The notes beneath the pieces are model-generated. The model was given only the letters and a program-made list of their open reading frames with translations. It ran no database searches and was not told the DNA's origin. From Rickettsiales bacterium (GTDB lineage: Bacteria > Pseudomonadota > Alphaproteobacteria > Rickettsiales > UBA3002), in assembly GCA_021300075.1 (NCBI GenBank), contig JAJTIB010000136.1:1-10644 (forward strand): a stretch of DNA of 10,644 nt, read 5' to 3'. Made by a program: the position numbers and the translations under genes. Positions 5,061-10,644 of this stretch are shown piece after piece (position 1 is the first letter of the stretch; each line of letters opens with the position of its first letter).

Positions 5061-8000
5061 CTAAACGCCGTCGCCCTGCGATAAAATATGCGTTTGCAGG
5101 TACTTTTCCGTATTTTTGAAGCTGATCTCGAACCGTTCTATGTGATGCGTAGGGATGATGGTACTGCTGTCACCCGTGGTAATGCGGTTGCGCGCATCTT
5201 CTTCAAGTGCGCGGGCGACGTCGGAGAATTCCATGGCCCCGATGGCTGCAGCGGTATTTTTAAGTGTATGGGCAATAGTTTGAATTTCGCCCAGTCGATG
5301 CTCGCGAATAGCCGCGCTGATACGGGCGACCAGCCGCGCTGAATCCTCGATGAAATATTCCACAATCTTAGTGAATTTCTCGCCCATAACTTCGCGGTAG
5401 CTATAAAGAACCTCAAGATCGAAACCCTCGGCCAGTTTGTGGGGCACGCTGTCTGGGCCACGCACCGAATGCACGGGCTTGAGCCATTGCGATAAGGCAC
5501 TCACGATTTGGATTTTCTTGATCGGCTTAGTCAAATAGTCCTGCATTCCTGCGGCCAGACACTGCTCGCGGTCGCCCAGCATGGCATTCGCGGTCAGCGC
5601 AATGATAGGGACATGCCGGACACCGCCATGCTGCATTAACTCCCTGATACGACGCGTGGCCTCAAACCCGTCCATCACCGGCATCTGACAATCCATCAGA
5701 ATCAAATCAAATTCCGACTTCTGCACCACCGCCACCGCCTTGCTGCCATCACTGACATGCGTGACGATAAAGCCCAGCGAGCCGAGTATTTCCAACGCAA
5801 ACGCGGCATTGATGCGGTTATCTTCCACCAGCAGCAGACGATATCCGTCAAAACGCAGATGGCCATCCCCCTCACCGTGATCGGCGACAAAATCAGGCAG
5901 CCATTTTGCAATCAACCGCATTAAATGATTCTTGCGTATGGGTTTGGGCAGGTAATCCTGCATACCGGCGGCAAGGCAGCGTTCACGGTCACCCTTCAGA
6001 TCATTGCCCGTGAGAGCGATAATGGGTGGGCCGGCCTTCTGTTTTTCTTCTTTCCAGCGGGTCAGGATACGGCTGGCCTCAAACCCATCCATCTGCGGCA
6101 TTTCGCAATCCATCAGCACCAGATCAATATCGCCCTTTAGCACCCGATCCACCGCCTGTTGGCCATTGCTTGCGGTTTCGACTTGGCAGTGCGCGGCTTC
6201 GAGCATTTCTACCGCAAGACCAAGATTAACGCGGTTATCATCTGCCAGCAGAATTCGTGGCGAGGTGAATTTTATGTCACGAAATGTCATCGTCGCCGCG
6301 CGTTTCTTGACCAGATCATCCACTGTAATCATCGCGCCAAGATTGCCGCGCTGCGTCTCCTCGCGCACGGCCGCCAGCAATTCGACCAGTTCCTGCGCGC
6401 GCACAGGCTTACTCAGATAGCCGTTGAATCCCGCCTCACGGAATTGGCGCGTGTAACCCGCCGCCCCCGACGAGGTGAGCATGACAAGGATGGTGGAAGA
6501 CAATTCAGGCGTCCGTTTGATAGTTTTTCCCAGTGTTTCACCATCCATCCCCGGCATCAGGTAGTCAAAAATAGCCATATCAAACGGATGGCCGGCAGCA
6601 GCCGCATCGCGCATTAATTCGAGCGCCTTCTCGCTGCTTGTGCAGGAGATGCAGCGCATCCCAACTAATTCCAGCCGTTCACCTACCAGCATACAATTGG
6701 CGGCGACATCGTCCACAATCAGCACCTGCAATCCCCGCAGACTTTCGGGTTTAGGCAGAGGGTCGTGCGTTTCGTGGTCAGGTTTCAAGACCATGGTGAA
6801 CCAGAAAGTCGAGCCTTTACCATACTCACTTTCCACGCCGATTTTTCCGCCCATCAACCGCACCAGTTGCTGGCAGATGGAAAGTCCCAGCCCTGTGCCG
6901 CCGAATTTACGCGTGGTTGAGGCATCGGCCTGAGAAAACTTCTCAAAAATCTTAGTGCGAACTTCGGGCGGAATGCCGATTCCGGTATCGGTGATAGAGA
7001 TTTTCACATGCACGCCATCCGCCACCGGCGGCTGGGCCAGCTCAACTGTCACCATCACATAACCCTTCTGGGTGAATTTGAGGGCATTGCCAGCAAGATT
7101 ATAAATAATCTGCCGAACACGCCCGGGGTCGCCAATCACATGCTGTGGTGTACCGGGCACATAGCGCACAATCAGTTCCACCGATTTTTCGCGAGCCTTG
7201 ACCAAAAGCATCTGCATACTCTCCTCGGCGAGGGTCATCAGATCAAAAGGGATTGGCTCGAGATCGAGCTTGCCAGATTCGATTTTGGAAACATCGAGAA
7301 TATCATTGATGATAGAGAGTAGCGACTCGGCAGAGCTGATGACGGTACGGGCAAAATTCTGTTGCTTGGTATTGAGCCGCGTTTCAAGGAGCAACTCGGT
7401 CATGCCGATGATACCGTTCATCGGCGTACGGATTTCATGACTCATATTTGCCAAAAATTCGCCCTTGAGCTTGCTGGCTTCGTCGGCCTTGGCCATGGCT
7501 TGTTTGAGGTCGGCTTCATTTTTCTGAATGGCGTCGATCATTTCATTGAAGGCATCTGTCAGCATGCCGGTTTCATCTTCGGAGGTTTTCTTCAGGCGCT
7601 GCGTATAATTCTTTGTACGCGAGAAGTCGCGGGCGGCAGCAGCAAGCGCCTCAATCGGCCTGCTGATGAGGCGGTTGGAGTAATGCGCGCAGAGAAACGC
7701 AAATCCAAGCGACAACACGGCAAGAAAAAAGGAGATCATTTCGCGAGAAAGAAACTCGGCATAAGAGCGCATCATATCATAGCGCAGATAGAGCAACCCA
7801 AGCCTATGCCCCTGCTGTTTGATACTGTGGCTGATCACTAACATGCCAAAGTCAGTCGAATTTCGGCGCAGGAGATCCTGCTGCGGTGGACAATATAAGC
7901 CGGGATTATCCATGCGGGCAGGCTCATTGAAATAATCGGCAAAGAGATTCCCATCGGTAAGATACACACAAGCCAGCAGAACATCCGGTTGGAATGCCAG

Positions 8001-8243
8001 CGCCGTCAGTGTTTCACGCGCGGCCTGTGCATCATTGAAATCCAGGGCAGGGGCAATATTCTGCCCAATCAGCTGCGCCAGCGAATCAAGGTGCTCGCGG
8101 TGATCGCGTTTGAGACCAACATAATCAATCCCCATCTCGCTCAAATTGGTGATTGATATCGCCGCCCAGGTAATGCCCAGAACAAGAATTATCAGCCGCG
8201 AACGGATGGAAAGATTGCTGAACCAACGGCGCACTCGCTGCAT
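5061..8243 (-). CDS. Hybrid sensor histidine kinase: CHASE8-like, HAMP, HisKA, HATPase, 3 x REC, HPt
   Basis: Membrane sensor that should autophosphorylate and pass phosphate His-Asp-His-(Asp). Numbering uses the ATG at 8241-8243 (1060 residues). Transmembrane helix 15-35. A periplasmic domain (about 37-165) carries the CHASE8-like pattern LAQLIGQNIAPALDFND and ACVYLTDGNLFADY. Transmembrane helix 168-188, then HAMP 189-241 and a short coiled coil. HisKA has FLANMSHEIRTPMNG with His269. HATPase has N382/N386, DTGIGIP (419-425) and GGTGLGL (448-454). REC1 505-622 (D511, D512, D560, K612); REC2 662-780 (D668, D669, D712, K767); REC3 801-919 (E807, D808, D851, K906); HPt 949-1049 with IAHTLKNTAAAIG, His992. 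All catalytic residues appear intact. A GTG at 8261 overlaps the upstream stop, but AAAGGGAG ending 7 bases before the ATG favours 8243. It has no DNA-binding or GGDEF output domain, so an external receiver protein is expected. Confidence 0.96.
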   Translation of the reverse strand: MQRVRRWFSNLSIRSRLIILVLGITWAAISITNLSEMGIDYVGLKRDHREHLDSLAQLIGQNIAPALDFNDAQAARETLTALAFQPDVLLACVYLTDGNLFADYFNEPARMDNPGLYCPPQQDLLRRNSTDFGMLVISHSIKQQGHRLGLLYLRYDMMRSYAEFLSREMISFFLAVLSLGFAFLCAHYSNRLISRPIEALAAAARDFSRTKNYTQRLKKTSEDETGMLTDAFNEMIDAIQKNEADLKQAMAKADEASKLKGEFLANMSHEIRTPMNGIIGMTELLLETRLNTKQQNFARTVISSAESLLSIINDILDVSKIESGKLDLEPIPFDLMTLAEESMQMLLVKAREKSVELIVRYVPGTPQHVIGDPGRVRQIIYNLAGNALKFTQKGYVMVTVELAQPPVADGVHVKISITDTGIGIPPEVRTKIFEKFSQADASTTRKFGGTGLGLSICQQLVRLMGGKIGVESEYGKGSTFWFTMVLKPDHETHDPLPKPESLRGLQVLIVDDVAANCMLVGERLELVGMRCISCTSSEKALELMRDAAAAGHPFDMAIFDYLMPGMDGETLGKTIKRTPELSSTILVMLTSSGAAGYTRQFREAGFNGYLSKPVRAQELVELLAAVREETQRGNLGAMITVDDLVKKRAATMTFRDIKFTSPRILLADDNRVNLGLAVEMLEAAHCQVETASNGQQAVDRVLKGDIDLVLMDCEMPQMDGFEASRILTRWKEEKQKAGPPIIALTGNDLKGDRERCLAAGMQDYLPKPIRKNHLMRLIAKWLPDFVADHGEGDGHLRFDGYRLLLVEDNRINAAFALEILGSLGFIVTHVSDGSKAVAVVQKSEFDLILMDCQMPVMDGFEATRRIRELMQHGGVRHVPIIALTANAMLGDREQCLAAGMQDYLTKPIKKIQIVSALSQWLKPVHSVRGPDSVPHKLAEGFDLEVLYSYREVMGEKFTKIVEYFIEDSARLVARISAAIREHRLGEIQTIAHTLKNTAAAIGAMEFSDVARALEEDARNRITTGDSSTIIPTHHIERFEISFKNTEKYLQTHILSQGDGV

Positions 8244-8257
8244 AGTATATCTCCCTT

Positions 8258-8764
8258 TCACCGAATCACCTCTGCCAGCTTTAACAGACGCGCACTGGCC
8301 TTAATTCCGGCGGAATCCATGGCGCGAAGATTGATGATCATGGCAATTTTTCCATTATCTTCCCGCATCTCTACCATCCCGCCGTGCCTAGCAAAATCAG
8401 GTTGTGCGCCGACTGTTAACGTCGAACCACGGGATAACTTCGGTAGGGGGCCCGTCACATAAAGAATATGACAACCTGCCAACATCGTGACATCTTTAAC
8501 ATGCCGAATAATAACTTTATTCTGCTGCAGTTTTGCGATTTGATTAAGCAGCGAACCGAAGGGATTACCACCATACGTACAGATGGTTTTTTTATCGGCG
8601 CCATCCGGCCAGGCGATGTAATCAAAAAATTTGAACAGAAACACCGCCTGAATTTTTTTCCCCTCTGTTCGCGCATAACCCGCAGAAACAGACGCCAGGG
8701 CGAGCCCTAACGCCAGCAGCGCCAGACATGTCCACCTTCGACTAAAATATACCCATTGGAACAT
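8258..8764 (-). CDS. YfiR-family periplasmic protein (DUF4154)
   Basis: Small periplasmic regulator. In Pseudomonas, YfiR represses the diguanylate cyclase YfiN by acting on its periplasmic domain. The 168-residue product has a signal peptide (basic FSRRW, then hydrophobic LALLALGLALASVSAGYA), with likely cleavage near residue 31. Family landmarks follow in order: VFLFKFFDYIAWPDGA (41-56), ICTYGGNPFG (61-70), AGCHILYVTG (96-105), STLTVGAQPDFARHGGMVEM (114-133), IAMIINLRAMDSAGIKASARLLKLAEV (140-166). The mature protein has only two cysteines, Cys62 and Cys98, matching in position the first disulfide of Pseudomonas YfiR; the second pair is absent. The ATG at 8762-8764 begins 5 bases after the receptor gene stop, with only a weak AAGG ribosome site, suggesting coupling. 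Its stop is 14 bases from the kinase start. Placement next to a CHASE8-type kinase makes that kinase the likely target. Confidence 0.92.
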   Translation of the reverse strand: MFQWVYFSRRWTCLALLALGLALASVSAGYARTEGKKIQAVFLFKFFDYIAWPDGADKKTICTYGGNPFGSLLNQIAKLQQNKVIIRHVKDVTMLAGCHILYVTGPLPKLSRGSTLTVGAQPDFARHGGMVEMREDNGKIAMIINLRAMDSAGIKASARLLKLAEVIR

Positions 8765-8769
8765 CTGCG

Positions 8770-10644
8770 CTAGAACCTTATGCTGAGCGTTCCGAAAAAG
8801 GCGCGACCAGCATAGCTGGGACCGGTATTTGAAAAGCCGCCACCATAGGTGTAGTATTGCTCATCGAGTAGATTATCCACAAACAGGCTGAAGCTGCTTT
8901 CAGGATAATCAGACACCTGAAGCCATTGATTGAGATCCATATGCAAATTGGCTGTCATGATATTAGCCGAATCCGGGCCGGGATTGACCAAAAAAAAGGT
9001 CTCCTGCGCCCCTGCCCCAATAAACTGGTTGAACAGGCCAAGGCTGGCATAATGTACCGGCATGTAAACCACGCCCGTCTTCAACAGCTCGTTGGGTGTT
9101 AGATTTGCATCCGCCCTGCCGTCTTGCTCATTTTGCTGCACCATCAGCGATGCCAGTGCTTCCCATTCAGATGAAAACCGATATTTCCCCTCCATCTCAA
9201 CACCATAGGATCGGATAGTTGACCCATTGGCATAACGTGTCGTTGCACTATCAATCGAAATGGAATTTTTCTGCACGCTTCTGAATAATCCGAAAGATCC
9301 CTCAAACGATCCCTGATGGTAGGTCACCTGCGCCTCAGATGTGGCAATGCGCTGCGGATTCAGATCGGGATTACCCTGCACCCCGCCTCCCAAATTGATA
9401 AAAAGCTCCGATGGATAGGGCTGGCGGAAGGCCTCACCATAGAGCAATTTCCCCGACCACTGGTCATTAAACCGCGCAATGATTCCGGCACGCGGCGAAA
9501 AATCAGCATCAATCCCATCTGCTTTATTCATCTGGCCTCCCGCCAGCACTTTCAATCTGGAGGTAAGATCATATTCAAGCTGTCCATAGACACTGTGATG
9601 CCACAGATTCCACTCAGCATTCGTTGCCAGCTCACTGCCCTCCCAGCGATTTGCCGTTGCCCCGGTAAGCAGATGCAGACGATCCGAGAGATCGCCGCGC
9701 AGTGTCATCTCCATCAACCAATCCTGAAAACTGCCCTGCGTGGTATCCAAATACCAGCCGCCCGTATTCGCGTAACTCACATTCGTATCCATCTGCCAGG
9801 ATTTGCCCAAATCCCAGCCATAGCCCAGATCGACAAAGCTCATACGCGAATGAAACTTACCGCCCGGAAAAATTGACGCTGGGCTTAAAACAGCCTCATC
9901 ACCCATGCCACTGAACGCATTTACCTTAAGGCGTTGGTACTCCAGCACTGCAGCGCTACCCGCTACATCGCTAAAAGCGCTAATCTCGCCGGGATTGCCA
10001 AACCGATCATTCAAGTTAAACGTGTCTCCGTTACTGTTATTGCTGCGGACACCGGCGATGATCGAGGCATCTTCCCGCTTCGTTCCAGCCACGGCTTCGC
10101 TGGCCATACTCTCAAAACTCCCATAGCGGAAAGATAGGCTGGCCTCCTCCTCTTTGGTTGGTTTGCGTGTCACCAGATTCATGACTCCGGAATAGGCATT
10201 GGTCCCATAAAGCACCGAGCCCGGGCCCCGGATCACCTCAATCCGTTCGACCATATCCATGGGGAAGCTTTTAAGAATCATAGGCGGAATTGAACCGGTA
10301 TAGTTCCAGCGCATCGGCCGACCATTTAGCAGAAAAAGCACTGAAGTCTCTGGCCCCGAAAGAGAACGCTGCCCGCGAATATACAAATCCTGATCGCGCA
10401 GTACTAAAGAGCTCATCGGCAATAATGACGGTACGAAACGCAGCGCGTCATGCAGATTGAGTGCGCCATATTTACGAATTTCCTCACGCGTCACCACGCT
10501 CACGGCTCCAGGCGCGTCGTAAATACTCTCTTCACGCTTTGAGGCCACCGAGACCACTAACTCCTCAATGTCCTTATTCATCAGTTCCTGCAACTCACGA
10601 TCCTGCTTCGCAGCGGCTGGTAGAGCAAAGAACAGAAGTCCGCC
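8770..10644 (-). CDS. TonB-dependent outer-membrane receptor, 5' end cut by window edge
   Basis: Gated beta-barrel that imports or senses a ligand at the outer membrane using TonB energy; the ligand cannot be told from sequence. 624 residues are visible. The frame stays open to the window edge, and the first visible residues, GGLLFFALPAAA, are the end of a signal peptide. The real start is therefore outside, and the TTG at 10593 is not a start. After KQDRELQELMNKDIEE comes a TonB-box-like ELVVSVAS (visible residues 28-35), then the plug (about 43-160): DAPGAVSVVTREEIRKYGA, LYIRGQ, LFLLNGRP, and VERIEVIRGPGSVLYGTNAY with SGVMNLVTRKP. The rest is alternating barrel strands ending in GTLSIRF with the C-terminal Phe recognised by the BAM complex. 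The ELMNKDIEELVVSVASKREE start resembles receptors commonly found with YfiR-family genes. It is the first visible gene of the three-gene signalling operon; the promoter lies beyond the window. Confidence 0.95.
   Translation of the reverse strand, partial: GGLLFFALPAAAKQDRELQELMNKDIEELVVSVASKREESIYDAPGAVSVVTREEIRKYGALNLHDALRFVPSLLPMSSLVLRDQDLYIRGQRSLSGPETSVLFLLNGRPMRWNYTGSIPPMILKSFPMDMVERIEVIRGPGSVLYGTNAYSGVMNLVTRKPTKEEEASLSFRYGSFESMASEAVAGTKREDASIIAGVRSNNSNGDTFNLNDRFGNPGEISAFSDVAGSAAVLEYQRLKVNAFSGMGDEAVLSPASIFPGGKFHSRMSFVDLGYGWDLGKSWQMDTNVSYANTGGWYLDTTQGSFQDWLMEMTLRGDLSDRLHLLTGATANRWEGSELATNAEWNLWHHSVYGQLEYDLTSRLKVLAGGQMNKADGIDADFSPRAGIIARFNDQWSGKLLYGEAFRQPYPSELFINLGGGVQGNPDLNPQRIATSEAQVTYHQGSFEGSFGLFRSVQKNSISIDSATTRYANGSTIRSYGVEMEGKYRFSSEWEALASLMVQQNEQDGRADANLTPNELLKTGVVYMPVHYASLGLFNQFIGAGAQETFFLVNPGPDSANIMTANLHMDLNQWLQVSDYPESSFSLFVDNLLDEQYYTYGGGFSNTGPSYAGRAFFGTLSIRF

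Noticed and set aside
8244..8261. GTG start of the kinase overlapping the YfiR stop (GTGA)
   Set aside because: A strong AAAGGGAG ribosome site lies between this GTG and the ATG at 8243 with ideal spacing for the ATG; the GTG has no such site. It remains a minor possibility.
8873..8881. Second exact DnaA box (TTATCCACA)
   Set aside because: It falls inside the receptor coding sequence, where it is the complement of codons for the conserved FVDNL segment near the C-terminus, so protein constraint explains it.
9316..9876. 186-aa open frame on the plus strand opposite the TonB receptor
   Set aside because: It is antisense to the beta-barrel coding sequence and shows no domain, signal peptide or neighbour logic; a shadow of codon bias.

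Overview
The window reads as a chromosomal segment of an alphaproteobacterium. The strongest lineage evidence is a full-length GapR (DUF2312) nucleoid protein, a family essentially restricted to Alphaproteobacteria. The argD-argF gene order and the GAEAV form of the ArgD motif also fit. GC content is moderate, and I see no insertion sequence, CRISPR array, tRNA or rRNA. The species cannot be named from this sequence. Every gene except gapR lies on the minus strand, so the layout is described from high to low coordinates, in the direction of transcription.

Region 1 (10644 to 5061) is a tight three-gene operon and the most interesting part. It encodes a TonB-dependent outer-membrane receptor (5' end cut by the window edge), a small periplasmic YfiR-family (DUF4154) protein, and a large inner-membrane hybrid histidine kinase. 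The kinase order is CHASE8-like sensor, HAMP, HisKA, HATPase, three receiver domains, HPt. The gaps are 5 and 14 bases. The arrangement resembles the YfiB-YfiN-YfiR system of gammaproteobacteria: a periplasmic YfiR controls a CHASE8-type sensor, and an outer-membrane protein supplies the input. Here the diguanylate cyclase output is replaced by a phosphorelay, and the outer-membrane lipoprotein by a TonB-dependent receptor.

Region 2 (5060 to 3251) holds small housekeeping units. gapR (plus strand) and rpsU (ribosomal protein bS21, minus strand) are divergent around a 194-base spacer with a consensus DnaA box and a cluster of short repeats. Downstream of rpsU is a perfect 10-bp hairpin, then a good sigma70-type promoter driving a seven-helix Bax-inhibitor-1/YccA-family membrane protein. 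That gene ends in a textbook rho-independent terminator.

Region 3 (3252 to 1) is a probable arginine operon. A promoter whose -35 box sits in the T-tract of the preceding terminator reads into an unrecognised Ala-rich 166-aa protein. A YadH-like ABC-2 permease follows, then argD (acetylornithine aminotransferase) and argF (ornithine carbamoyltransferase, 3' end cut by the window edge). argD starts 3 bases after the permease stop, and argF overlaps the end of argD by 31 bases, so the last three genes look translationally coupled. No ATPase partner for the permease lies in the window.
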